From: a virus
DNA length: 64,000 bases
Strand: one strand, 5' to 3'
IMG/VR virus record: IMGVR_UViG_3300027833_000028
Span: 1-64,000 of that record
Shown: one piece after another, positions 34,625-45,297 of the stretch
Layout: each line of letters opens with the position of its first letter
Position numbering within the stretch: the stretch's first letter is position 1
Program-made: the position numbers and the translations under genes
Notes under the pieces: model-generated
What the model was told of the DNA's origin: nothing
The model's database searches: none
Seen by the model: the letters and a program-made list of their open reading frames with translations, nothing else

Positions 34625-37600
34625 ATGGCAAAAAAGAAATCTTCTTCACCAAGGGGTACACAGGGTCAAGGATCATCCTCAGTAAATACAAATTCATTTA
34701 CAAAAGGAATGAACAAAGATGTTACACCTTCCTTTGAAAGTAAAGAGTCATGGTGGCATGCACGTAATGTAGCAAACAATTCTGAAGATGGAGATTTAGG
34801 AATAATAGGGAATGAGCCATCAAATTTATTGTGTGGTGTTATTCCATATACTGTTATTGGAGCAATACATAGATATGGTGATGAATGGATTATTTATTCC
34901 ACGGATAATATAAATTCTGAGATAGGAACTTTTGATGATAGTGAATGTAAGTATACAGCTTTAGTAAATGATCAATGTTTAAATTTTAATAAGAAATTTT
35001 TAATAACAGGTGCATCTAAAGAAAACTTTGACTGTACATGGCAAGTATATTGGGATGATGGAAACAATCCATCTAGAACATTAAATATTGATAAGATTCC
35101 ATGGAAACAAGAACAAATTACAGGTCCAGATATTAATGGATCTGATTGTGTTGAGTTTGCAGATATAATACCAAGAACATTAAATTGTGAAAAAATAAGA
35201 TTAGCACCGTTAGTAGATACACCTTGTGTTGAAATAACACAATCAGTTGATTCAGGTCAAGTAGCTAATGGAGCATATCAAGCATTTATAGCTTACACAG
35301 AGAATGAACAAAAAATAGGGGATTACATTGGTATATCTAATATACAAACTATATTTAGTCATTTAGGTACTAATGGTTCATTAGATATATCTGTATCTAA
35401 TTTAGATGAAAAGTATGACTATTATGAATTAGTTATATTAAGAAGAAATCAAGGTCAAACATCTGCAAAAAAGATAGGTCTCTACAGCACTCAACAAAAG
35501 CAAATTAATATTGATTATATAGATGAGGCATTGGTTGCTATTGATTTAGTACAAATTCCTTTGATGAGTCCAGCTTATGAAAAGTCTGAATCAATGTTTG
35601 TTGTAAATGATTGGCTTATTAGACAGGGGCCTGTTGAACAATTTGATTTTAATTATCAACCTATAGCAAATGATATAAAAGTGGAATGGGTTACTAATTC
35701 AGTACCATCTAATTATTATCATAAAGGAGGAAATAAATATAATTTTCTAAGGGATGAACAGTATGCATTTTTTATAAGATGGATATACAATACAGGTGAA
35801 AGATCTTCTTCATATCATATCCCAGGTAGAGCTCCAGAAGTAGTTGATATAGGAGGTGTACCATATAATGAAGATCAACTTTTCAATGGTGCTAATGTAT
35901 TAAATACTATAGATGGTGAAAAACTATTTAAAGTATATAATACTGCTACTGTTGAAAGCACAGCTGTAAGTCAGTTACCTGATGGTTCAACAATAACATC
36001 AAGAGGTAAAATGGGTTTTTGGGAATCTACAGAAAGATATCCAAATGAACCAGATATTTGGGGTGATCTATGTGGTAAATTTATTAGGCATCATAAAATG
36101 CCTACTGAGGAAACTGGACCTTCTGTAGCTTTATCAAATACAGGAAATGATTTAATAAATCTTTTAGGTGTTCAATTTAATAATATTGGTAGACCTAAAT
36201 ATAATGATGGTACATATATTCCAAATGTAGTAGGTTATGAGTTATTAAAAGGTTCAAGACTAGGAGCTAAATCTATATTAGGAAAAGGCTTGTTTAGAAA
36301 CATGCGTAAATATGAAGTACCTAATCCTGAAGACTTAATAGGTAATGGGGTACAGGGATTATATCCTAACCATCCATACAATGATTTAAGACCTGATGTA
36401 TATTTTCAGAATGGAACAAATGATAAATTAACAAATGGGTGTGATAAATTTGGTGATTCAATAACTAGGTTTAAACCTTTAGGTTTTGCAGGAATAGTAA
36501 ATGGTGAACAATCAGGATATTCTCAATCAGTTTTTACATTTTCATCACCTGACTTAAACTTTACAAAGCCTTTTTTAAATGCATATGAGACACGTTTATA
36601 TGGTCAGATATCAGGTAGGTCATCAGGATACTTTATACCATCAGAAGATCACCCTAAACAAAAAATAATAAGAGGTATTGCTGCATTTGCTGCAGCTATA
36701 ATTGGGTTTGGATATGCAATACATCAATTAAGAGGTACTACTGGTAGAAATGCCACAAGTAATAGTACTAATTTATCTAGTACAACAGTTAAAGGTGAAG
36801 AAATTATAGGTAAAAGACAAGGAGGGGGTGGTGGATTTGTAAGTTTAACGGTACCACCCGGTGTTGCAACAGTAAACTTAAATAATAGAAATGGTGGAGA
36901 GATTTCTGGTGGTGATTTTCAAGGACCATGGGATGATAGGTTTGATGATTATATTGATGCTGCTAGGGACGAGGCTATAAGATCTGGAGAGGATTCCGGA
37001 ACTCTAATGAACTCTAGTGGAACAATAGATTTTGCCCCTGAGTCAGGAGCTCAAGGAGGATTTGGTTTAGCTGGTTTAGCTGATTTATATGCTGGTGGTA
37101 GTGCTACAGATAATGCTGAACAAAGAAACGCTGATGATAATGCTGAAGAAGGTGCAATACCAGGTGTTCAAAGTGGTAAAGTAGAAACAAGTAAATTAAA
37201 AGATACTAATATATCAAACTTACCAAGGTTTCTTAGAGTAGTTACAAATATATTAAGCATGCAAACCAACATTGCCATTGCAGGTAATGAAATTATTGAT
37301 GGTTTTTATAACTCAACTGACTTCCGTGATTACATGTGGAAGTACAATTCTGATGGACAATTTACAGATTTTACTCCTGTTAGTAGTGGTTTATGGAGAA
37401 TTAAGAATGAAGACTCAAATTATATAGGTTCTTCTTTTCAAACTTTTGATAATGGTAAATATAAAATAAATAATTTATTTAGACCAAGCACAGTTGCTGT
37501 TTCATTAAGTCAAAATATAGATGACCCTACTGTACAAGATAATTCTAGATTTGTGGTAGGAGGTTCAGTTAATGCTGATGGTACTGATAATGTTCATAGT

Positions 37601-40600
37601 GATGATTATTTTATATCACCCGGTAAAGACAATCCACGTAGTTCAAATATATCAGGACATTATGGTGCATTAAAGTTTAACTTTGATAATCAATACGGTC
37701 AACTATCCGGTATAAAACAAATACCTATGAGAGGTTGTGTTGAATTACTAGATCCTGAAAAACCTCTAGCATATTTATATTCTTCTCAACCAATATTTGC
37801 AGGGGATACATTTGTTGGAAGATATACTGAAAAAAATATTATGCCTATATACACTAGGTATTTATTAGGTCAACCTGATGGGTTTACATTTGATTATGCT
37901 TTGTATGTGAATATACCATACCCAAGATATTGGATGAATTCACAAAGGTTTGATATAACTAACTTAGCTAGAGCAATATCAAGTTTAGGTCTCTCAGGTA
38001 TATTTGGTGGATGGGATGATATAGTTCCAAATGATTTATACTATCTAGACAGGGGAGAAAACTCATGTAGTGATATGTTTGATGCATCTACATGGAATGG
38101 TGATGATCCTAATGGCTTCTTTGAAATGAGATATGCATATGGATATACACATACTAATGGTATATTAGATTTTTATACTGAGTCAGATGTAAATTTAGCT
38201 AATAGAGATTGGGAAGATGAACCTAAGAAAAGAATATATGAACCATATGATTACAATGATGTAGATGAATTGTTTCATGCAAAAATTGAGAAGGCAGATA
38301 ACTTTTACAAATATGATGACTCATTAAGCCCAAGCAAGTTTCCTACACAAATGACAAGCTTTGGTTTATTACAACCTTTGGATTATGATCCAATAACAGC
38401 TGAGGAGTGTTTTGTAAATTATCCTAAAAGATTAATATATTCACTACAAGCACAAGAAGAATCTAAGAAAGATTTTTGGAGAGTCTTTTTACAAAATAAT
38501 TATAAAGACTTTAAGAATGATGTTAGTGTAATTAAACCTATAAATAAAAATGGTGCATTAATATTTTTCCCTCATCTATCTCCTCAAATGTTTCAAGGTC
38601 TTGATACATTGAAGACTCAATTAAATACAAAACTTACAATAGGTGATGGAGGATTATTTAGTCAACCATTTCAAAATGTTGCTAATGCAGATTTATCAAA
38701 TGAGTATGGCTCATCAGAAAGTTTAAGGGGTGTAATAAATACTCCATTAGGTTTATTTTTTATATCTCAAGCACAAGGTAAAATATTTCAATATGGTGGT
38801 AAAGGTTTAGATCCTATATCTAATCAAGGTATGAAATGGTGGTTTGCAAAATACTTGCCATCTAAATTTATAAAACAATTCCCTAACTCTGAAAAATCTG
38901 TTTGGTCAGATAATCCAGTTGCAGGAGTTGGATGTCATGTTATTTATGATTCAGTAGATGACATAGTATATTTTATGAAAAAGGATTACCAGCTTAAACC
39001 ACAATATATAGCCGGAGCAGAATTTACAAATAGTATAACTAAGCCAGTTACAATTACTTTAGGTACTACACTTATTCCTGTAGATATAGGTGATCCAATA
39101 TATTTTGATGATTGTTCATGGACTGTATCATATGATCCAAAAGCAAAGGCTTGGATATCTTTTCATGATTGGCATCCAGGCTTAGCATTACCTAGCATTA
39201 ATCATTTCTTTACAACTAATCAATTTGAAGATTTAGATAATCCACAGTGTCCACCAGGTTATACATTTAATCCAGTAAATGGTTTATGTGAAATAAGTAT
39301 AAACGAAACAGAATTATCAGAAGTAACTATAGATAATGTTGCAGCTACTGTTACAGGTGGAGCAACGAATTGTTTATTAGATATTGTTATTGCAATGGAT
39401 GTATCAGGAAGTACTACACCAGCTGGTCCTCCACAATATATTCCTATGCAGTTTATTGGAGGAAATCAAGTTCCCGGTACAGGAGTCATGGGAGATACAC
39501 AAAACTCAACTGCACAACTACGTTGGTTAGATGTATTTATGAATAGCCCTGAAGTAACAACCGCATTGGCTGCAGGCACAATGCAAATAGGTACTACAAT
39601 GTGGGCAGACAATAGCACTCAACTACTTCAGGGAACAGTAAGTATGAGTAATACAGCAACAGGTGCATCACTATGTAATCTGTATACTGCAGCTTGGCCT
39701 GGTGGTGGGGGTACTGATGCTGATAATGCTATTTTTGGTTCTGGGGGAATTAATAATCCTTTAGGAGGTAATGGAGGGTTAGCAATGCTAAACAATAAAG
39801 CTGCCTCTAGCTTAAGTGCAAGTTACCCAGCAAGAACACAAGACCCTAGTTTTAAGCAAATTTTAATTGTTGTTACAGATGGAACAGGAGGAGATCAAGC
39901 AACTCAAAATCCAAACGGTACACCTCAATATCAATCACCTCTGATTAATTCAGGTACACAGCCAAATCCTAATACTGGTAATTGGGCATCTGGAGCAAAT
40001 CAATCAGCATTGATAGATTTGCAAGATAGTCAGAAGCAAGAAATTTATGCTGTTTATTGTGGATCAACTGATCCAGTACCAGGTACTTCTGCATTATTAG
40101 ATAGTATTAGTAATTCAACATATAATGTTGGTATTGGACCGGGCCCAAATCAATATGCAATGGCAGCTAATAATAATAATTCATTGCTGCTTTCAGCAAC
40201 AGCAATAGCTGGTGATGTTTGTTCTACACCTTTTGTATGTGAATGCCCTACAGGTTACACACTAGTTTACCCTGACCCAACTACATCAACATATAGTTCA
40301 GCTACTGGTACATGTACTGATGATCCAGTTGAAAGACCTATATGTAGAAAAGTAGAATGTGAATGTCCACCAGCTACAGTACCTGGAACAGTTATAACAG
40401 AGCTAGGAACTTGTCCAGACAGTGCACCATTGATTTATCAAATTGGTGATCCTAATTTTGTACAAACTGATCCTGCTCAATGTAATTACTTTTATTACGT
40501 AAGTACACAAGCTAATTATGTATATGGTGGTATTTGGAGGCATAATGTACGTTGTGATTCATTTGCTAATTATTATACTACAGATTACCCATGGGAGATT

Positions 40601-41143
40601 GATTTAATTTCTAACACTGGCCAATCAGTAAACACAGTAAGAAGCTTTGAATACCAATTAGAAACTTATGTATATAAAGGAGATCCACAATACAACATGT
40701 GTGGTGGTGATAAGTGGGAGGATTTAGATTTTAATTTTGATGCTTCCATTATATATAACAATGATCAGGTTTCAGGTTTATTAGTGTTAAATCCACAACC
40801 TGTAAATAACCCTTGGAATAATTTAACTTATCCAATAGTAAATCTAAATAGTATAGATGTATTAGTATCTAAAGTAGAACACAAATTTAGGTTTAATCAG
40901 TTTTGGGATATAACTAATGATAGAGGAGAATTTACAAATGTTGAGCAATCAATATTTAATACAGAGTCTAATGGTTATATTAGACCATTAAATACTCTTA
41001 ATTTAAATTATCAAAAATCACCTACACAACGTAAAAAGTTTAGACACTATTCTAATAATTTAATTTTACGTAGGAATGTATCAGGAAACAGAAAGATGTT
41101 ATTGAGATTAAATAATACTAAACTTTTACTATCACAAAGATAA
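34625..41143 (+). CDS. Muzzle-like tail protein with inserted VWA domain, 2172 aa
   Basis: Residues 22-66 (NSFTKGMNKDVTPSFESKE, WWHARNVANN, GDLGIIGNEPSN) match the start of the crAss-like tail muzzle/stabilisation protein, which forms the short-tail tube end. The long beta-rich body follows. A strongly hydrophobic segment lies at about 681-702 (IIRGIAAFAAAIIGFGYAI). From about 1542 a Cys-rich element (CPPGYTFNPVNGLCEI) leads into a VWA domain at about 1578-1862 with MIDAS D1592-V-S-G-S1596 and IVVTDGTGGD near 1752, closed by more Cys-rich text. After about 1965 the muzzle pattern resumes (GGIWRHNVRCDSFANYYTTD). It therefore looks like a muzzle with a roughly 420-residue insertion. It overlaps the next gene by one base. 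Confidence 0.88.
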   Translation: MAKKKSSSPRGTQGQGSSSVNTNSFTKGMNKDVTPSFESKESWWHARNVANNSEDGDLGIIGNEPSNLLCGVIPYTVIGAIHRYGDEWIIYSTDNINSEIGTFDDSECKYTALVNDQCLNFNKKFLITGASKENFDCTWQVYWDDGNNPSRTLNIDKIPWKQEQITGPDINGSDCVEFADIIPRTLNCEKIRLAPLVDTPCVEITQSVDSGQVANGAYQAFIAYTENEQKIGDYIGISNIQTIFSHLGTNGSLDISVSNLDEKYDYYELVILRRNQGQTSAKKIGLYSTQQKQINIDYIDEALVAIDLVQIPLMSPAYEKSESMFVVNDWLIRQGPVEQFDFNYQPIANDIKVEWVTNSVPSNYYHKGGNKYNFLRDEQYAFFIRWIYNTGERSSSYHIPGRAPEVVDIGGVPYNEDQLFNGANVLNTIDGEKLFKVYNTATVESTAVSQLPDGSTITSRGKMGFWESTERYPNEPDIWGDLCGKFIRHHKMPTEETGPSVALSNTGNDLINLLGVQFNNIGRPKYNDGTYIPNVVGYELLKGSRLGAKSILGKGLFRNMRKYEVPNPEDLIGNGVQGLYPNHPYNDLRPDVYFQNGTNDKLTNGCDKFGDSITRFKPLGFAGIVNGEQSGYSQSVFTFSSPDLNFTKPFLNAYETRLYGQISGRSSGYFIPSEDHPKQKIIRGIAAFAAAIIGFGYAIHQLRGTTGRNATSNSTNLSSTTVKGEEIIGKRQGGGGGFVSLTVPPGVATVNLNNRNGGEISGGDFQGPWDDRFDDYIDAARDEAIRSGEDSGTLMNSSGTIDFAPESGAQGGFGLAGLADLYAGGSATDNAEQRNADDNAEEGAIPGVQSGKVETSKLKDTNISNLPRFLRVVTNILSMQTNIAIAGNEIIDGFYNSTDFRDYMWKYNSDGQFTDFTPVSSGLWRIKNEDSNYIGSSFQTFDNGKYKINNLFRPSTVAVSLSQNIDDPTVQDNSRFVVGGSVNADGTDNVHSDDYFISPGKDNPRSSNISGHYGALKFNFDNQYGQLSGIKQIPMRGCVELLDPEKPLAYLYSSQPIFAGDTFVGRYTEKNIMPIYTRYLLGQPDGFTFDYALYVNIPYPRYWMNSQRFDITNLARAISSLGLSGIFGGWDDIVPNDLYYLDRGENSCSDMFDASTWNGDDPNGFFEMRYAYGYTHTNGILDFYTESDVNLANRDWEDEPKKRIYEPYDYNDVDELFHAKIEKADNFYKYDDSLSPSKFPTQMTSFGLLQPLDYDPITAEECFVNYPKRLIYSLQAQEESKKDFWRVFLQNNYKDFKNDVSVIKPINKNGALIFFPHLSPQMFQGLDTLKTQLNTKLTIGDGGLFSQPFQNVANADLSNEYGSSESLRGVINTPLGLFFISQAQGKIFQYGGKGLDPISNQGMKWWFAKYLPSKFIKQFPNSEKSVWSDNPVAGVGCHVIYDSVDDIVYFMKKDYQLKPQYIAGAEFTNSITKPVTITLGTTLIPVDIGDPIYFDDCSWTVSYDPKAKAWISFHDWHPGLALPSINHFFTTNQFEDLDNPQCPPGYTFNPVNGLCEISINETELSEVTIDNVAATVTGGATNCLLDIVIAMDVSGSTTPAGPPQYIPMQFIGGNQVPGTGVMGDTQNSTAQLRWLDVFMNSPEVTTALAAGTMQIGTTMWADNSTQLLQGTVSMSNTATGASLCNLYTAAWPGGGGTDADNAIFGSGGINNPLGGNGGLAMLNNKAASSLSASYPARTQDPSFKQILIVVTDGTGGDQATQNPNGTPQYQSPLINSGTQPNPNTGNWASGANQSALIDLQDSQKQEIYAVYCGSTDPVPGTSALLDSISNSTYNVGIGPGPNQYAMAANNNNSLLLSATAIAGDVCSTPFVCECPTGYTLVYPDPTTSTYSSATGTCTDDPVERPICRKVECECPPATVPGTVITELGTCPDSAPLIYQIGDPNFVQTDPAQCNYFYYVSTQANYVYGGIWRHNVRCDSFANYYTTDYPWEIDLISNTGQSVNTVRSFEYQLETYVYKGDPQYNMCGGDKWEDLDFNFDASIIYNNDQVSGLLVLNPQPVNNPWNNLTYPIVNLNSIDVLVSKVEHKFRFNQFWDITNDRGEFTNVEQSIFNTESNGYIRPLNTLNLNYQKSPTQRKKFRHYSNNLILRRNVSGNRKMLLRLNNTKLLLSQR

Positions 41144-44100
41144 TGGCACATAAAAAAAGCACAGGACTTAAAGGAGGACCAAATGAATATATAACAGATA
41201 TATCTGAATTTGTTTCTATAGAAGGATATAAAAGAAATAGTCCTGATGTAAACAATCCGTACAACATTATTGAGTCAGGTAATATTACTATGGAAGGTGT
41301 AGACTTTCCTGTTAGGGGATATGGTAATAATGGTATGGTTCAGGATATGATACCAGGGGTAGAAAATTATGATTATGGTAATGCAGACTATGTTGTTGAA
41401 GTACCAATAGCAAAACGTGGTGGTGGATTACTAGACAAAACCATGAAGTGCAACAGCTGTAGTTGGGAATGGAAAGCTGCTGATGGTGGATCTGATATAG
41501 ACACATGTCACAAATGTGGAGGCAAAGCTTTACCAAAAGCCCAAAATGCAGGAGAAACAGGTAATGCTGTAGTATTTGTAGAATCACCTACAAGAGATAA
41601 ACATACATATGATCTTTATGATACTTCAAAGAAAAACTTACCTGCTGAATTATTACAATTTAAAGAAGACTTTAATTTTGGTGAGAGTATGCTTCAAGGT
41701 CTTTATGGTGATATGTCAAAAGAAAAACTTGATAATAAATATTTAAAGTTTTTAAATGGATTATATAAGGATTTATATAATCAAGAACGTCAATCTGACA
41801 TAGATGGTGAAGCTTCGGATCAAATACATGCACAACGAATGCAAGTTTATAAAGTTATACAAGGTGAAGAAAAGAAAATTGATCAGAAGTATGAAGAAGA
41901 GATTGACCTTTATGGTCAAATGGTAAACCTTGGTCAGGAAAGTTTTAATAATAGTGAGTTGAATCCAAGGACTATATCAATGGATTCTACGTTTTACAAA
42001 GAAGCGGAGAATCTTAAAAAAGTTTATGCAAGGCTACATCCAAATTCTAATGTTGATATAGTTCCTATATATGATAACCCTGATTTAGTGAGAGATAAAG
42101 TTGCTGGGTTAAATCCAAATGATTCAATGTATTTTTTTGGTCATAGTGGAGATAGGATGGGTGGTATACCAAATGAAGAAATAGCAACTATTTTAGGAGG
42201 CTCTAAAGCAGAGAATTGTTATTTGGGTACTTGTGAATTAGAAGGGCAAGAACTACAACCATTTCAAGAAGCTCTACAAGGAAAGAATCTTCAATATAGA
42301 CCTGCAGGTTCTTGGTGGGGAGTAAACCCAAGTGGAAGTTCAATAGAAGATGCTATGTGGTCTAGAGTTACTAAAGATTGGTCAGACCCTCTTGGTACAG
42401 GACGAACTGCAACAGTAGTAAAACCTAAATTAGGAAAAGATTATAATAAAGAACAAGACGGTGGACAACCCACACAACCTGAAACATGGCAAGATACAAT
42501 TAACTATATTGATCAAGAAAAATTAAAAAGAGCAATTGCTCAGGCAGAAAGTTTAAATGGTAAACTTATGAAAAACCCTGACTCAACTGCTTCTGGATTA
42601 TATGGTCAACGTTTTTCAGAATTACAAAAGGGTAAATTATATGATGGCACAAGAGATGAGTTTATAGCTGATTTAGATGCACAGAATAGGATGTTTGATG
42701 TTAGACTTAATGAAGGTTTTAAATCAAATAAGACTACACCTTTATTAAAGGACGCATATGATTTAATGAATGAGTATAAACCTCAGATTGAAAACTTTGA
42801 TTTCTCTTATGAGGACATTATATCTTTATCTAATTTTTTAGGCAGACAAGGTGCAAGAGAGTATTTAGGAAATGTAATTAGAGATGGTAAAACTTTACAA
42901 GATGTATATCCTAAGTTATATGGAGACTCTGTTGAGCAAGCAAATAAAACACCTGAAGAATATTTAAATATAACAAGAGGGTATTATAAACAATATGCTG
43001 GTGAAATAAATGAAGTTGTTCAAGACAACACAAGAGTTGCTCCACGTATTATTAGAGACTTACCTGACTTAGGATTTCAACCTCAAAGTCCATTGCAACA
43101 ATTTTTAATTGATGCTGAGTCAGAATTAGATTTATTAAATATAAATAATAGAACAGTAGCTCAAGATAATACTGCTGTTACCAGACGGTTTGAACCACCA
43201 ATTAATATTGGCGATAGCAGAGCAATAGTTGATTATGACCAAATTGTAGGTGATATCCGTCAAGAAAATGATTTAGAAGAGTCATTATATGATAGTCCTG
43301 CATTGATTGCAGAGTTTATTAGGAAATCAAATGAGTATGCATCAGGGTGGAAAGATATGACAGATGCATCTGATGCAGAAGTAAGAGATCTACAAAATGT
43401 TTTATTAGGTAAAGGTTATGGTATTGGACCAACAGGTGCTGATGGTGATTATGGAACAAAAACATTAGCAGCTCATAGAGCTATGGTAGATGATACAAAT
43501 CTAAATCCATCAGCAATATCAAGATATTATAATAAATTTAATTTAGATAATAAACAAGAAGTAATGGGTATTCAGAAAATTCTTGTTGATAAAGGATTTT
43601 TAGCTCCTACATTAATTGGTAAACAGTCAACTAGTATTGATGGCAAATTTGGTAATCAAACTAAAGATGCATTGGATGCATTTAATACAGAGAATGCTGA
43701 AGATGATCCTCAAGCTCTTGTTTTTGATTATATACCAAGTACATTAGAAGAGCCTAGATGTGCGGCAGGTATGTGTCAGATATTAGAAGGAAACCAAGTT
43801 TTAACAGATGCACTGGGTGTTAAGTTTAAAGATGCTTGGGACATATTTGAAAATATGACTGAGTCTAAAAACAGTGATAGTATATTTAATATATATGATG
43901 ATAAAGCATTTGATAATGTTAGTTCAGTAGAAGATTTAAAAAGAATTACAAAAAAAGTAAAAAGAAAAAAACAAACAACAGAGAGTGATTATGAAATTGG
44001 AGATATTGTAGGTTTGTACTGGGATGGTTCATCTCATCATAATGAAACATTAAGTTCAAAAACACATAATACTCATAGTGGTTTTGTGTCAGATATAGTT

Positions 44101-45270
44101 GATGGTGTACCTATTATAACTCATAATGTAAATGGTAATGTTAGACAACAACCTTATAATGAATTGGTAACAGCATGGATTAGAAGACCTAATGAAAACT
44201 TAGATATCAAATCTCAATATAATGTAGATGGTATTGAAGAGATGCAATTTGACTCAAGTGGAATTCAAAATTTAGCTTTTAGATATTCTGGAACTGATGT
44301 TGATGATAAAGTTGTATATGAGGGAGAAAGACTTGAGCAACTTGAAAATATATTTAAAAGAGTACAATTTAATGCTAATAAAATACCAAAAATATTAAAT
44401 TCTTCTGTAGATAGTAAATGGTTAGAGTCAACTGTAGTTGGTATAACTGGAGTTGAGACAGGAGTTGGGAAAACTGTTCCAAGAACTGTAGAAGATTATG
44501 GTAGACTTAGAAACTTGGTGTATGATGCTAAGGGTAAAAAAGATGAAGATGTTTCATTGGGTATTGGTAAAACTAAATTTAATTCATTAGATAGTTTTGC
44601 AAAAGAATATTTTGACATAAAGTCTGTAGATGATTTAGCAGAAGACAATAAAGGTATTGATGCAGTTACATATATGATTACAAAAAATTATGAACTCTTT
44701 AAAGATTATTCTAAGACATATCCTCAATTAGGTTTAACAGAAACGGATATAAGAAATATGACTATATTATCATACAACCAAGGAGCCAGTAGATTATTAA
44801 AAACTGGACGTGTAGATGATAATAGAAGTGCACAAGAAGAGGTAGATGCTTTAAGAGAACTATATGATGCTACTTTACTGGACATTAGTTCAACTAATTA
44901 TAAACATGTACCTCTTGTAGCTGATGCTGCTTTTAAAGTAGGTCAAATGATACCAGAATTTTTGCCTGGATCTGTAAGACCATCTGATTCCTATATTAAA
45001 AAAGTAAATCAATATAGAGCAGATGTATTTCCAGAAACATTTGCTTCTGTAGAAGAAGATATTTCCCCTTTTGAGATGTCATCTATGGCGCAGGGAGGTG
45101 AGTATGGTGTATATAATAATTATATATCCGGTAAATATGATGGTACCAGTAGAGAAAAGGGTGCTATGGAATTATATGACAAATTAAATAGAAAGCATTA
45201 TCAAGAAGCAAAACAAACAGGTATGAGTGTTCCTAATTACATTATGAGTCAACTTATAAAAGATTCTTAA
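41143..45270 (+). CDS. Multi-domain virion lysin with caspase-like domain, 1375 aa
   Basis: Domains in order: a zinc ribbon at 103-125 (CNSCSWEWKA, CHKCGG). Residues about 285-410 resemble a caspase/CHAT-type fold with His334 in MYFFGHSGDRMGG and Cys364 in CYLGTCELEG. Residues about 455-620 are a muramidase/transglycosylase-like domain with candidate E469 (IAQAESLNGK ... STASGLYGQRF). Two PG_binding_1 repeats lie at about 742-785 and 803-850. An NlpC/P60 or CHAP-like peptidase follows, with C873 or C877 (RCAAGMCQIL) and a His in NTHSGFVSDIVDG (about 977). A second transglycosylase-like domain lies at about 1085-1220, with E1105 (ITGVETGVGK) and ILSYNQGASRLL. Wall-cutting domains inside a tail-region gene suggest an enzyme that opens the host wall during entry. 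The individual domain calls vary in strength. Confidence 0.85.
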   Translation: MAHKKSTGLKGGPNEYITDISEFVSIEGYKRNSPDVNNPYNIIESGNITMEGVDFPVRGYGNNGMVQDMIPGVENYDYGNADYVVEVPIAKRGGGLLDKTMKCNSCSWEWKAADGGSDIDTCHKCGGKALPKAQNAGETGNAVVFVESPTRDKHTYDLYDTSKKNLPAELLQFKEDFNFGESMLQGLYGDMSKEKLDNKYLKFLNGLYKDLYNQERQSDIDGEASDQIHAQRMQVYKVIQGEEKKIDQKYEEEIDLYGQMVNLGQESFNNSELNPRTISMDSTFYKEAENLKKVYARLHPNSNVDIVPIYDNPDLVRDKVAGLNPNDSMYFFGHSGDRMGGIPNEEIATILGGSKAENCYLGTCELEGQELQPFQEALQGKNLQYRPAGSWWGVNPSGSSIEDAMWSRVTKDWSDPLGTGRTATVVKPKLGKDYNKEQDGGQPTQPETWQDTINYIDQEKLKRAIAQAESLNGKLMKNPDSTASGLYGQRFSELQKGKLYDGTRDEFIADLDAQNRMFDVRLNEGFKSNKTTPLLKDAYDLMNEYKPQIENFDFSYEDIISLSNFLGRQGAREYLGNVIRDGKTLQDVYPKLYGDSVEQANKTPEEYLNITRGYYKQYAGEINEVVQDNTRVAPRIIRDLPDLGFQPQSPLQQFLIDAESELDLLNINNRTVAQDNTAVTRRFEPPINIGDSRAIVDYDQIVGDIRQENDLEESLYDSPALIAEFIRKSNEYASGWKDMTDASDAEVRDLQNVLLGKGYGIGPTGADGDYGTKTLAAHRAMVDDTNLNPSAISRYYNKFNLDNKQEVMGIQKILVDKGFLAPTLIGKQSTSIDGKFGNQTKDALDAFNTENAEDDPQALVFDYIPSTLEEPRCAAGMCQILEGNQVLTDALGVKFKDAWDIFENMTESKNSDSIFNIYDDKAFDNVSSVEDLKRITKKVKRKKQTTESDYEIGDIVGLYWDGSSHHNETLSSKTHNTHSGFVSDIVDGVPIITHNVNGNVRQQPYNELVTAWIRRPNENLDIKSQYNVDGIEEMQFDSSGIQNLAFRYSGTDVDDKVVYEGERLEQLENIFKRVQFNANKIPKILNSSVDSKWLESTVVGITGVETGVGKTVPRTVEDYGRLRNLVYDAKGKKDEDVSLGIGKTKFNSLDSFAKEYFDIKSVDDLAEDNKGIDAVTYMITKNYELFKDYSKTYPQLGLTETDIRNMTILSYNQGASRLLKTGRVDDNRSAQEEVDALRELYDATLLDISSTNYKHVPLVADAAFKVGQMIPEFLPGSVRPSDSYIKKVNQYRADVFPETFASVEEDISPFEMSSMAQGGEYGVYNNYISGKYDGTSREKGAMELYDKLNRKHYQEAKQTGMSVPNYIMSQLIKDS

Positions 45271-45297
45271 ACCCTAAAGATTAGTGAATCTCCTTAA

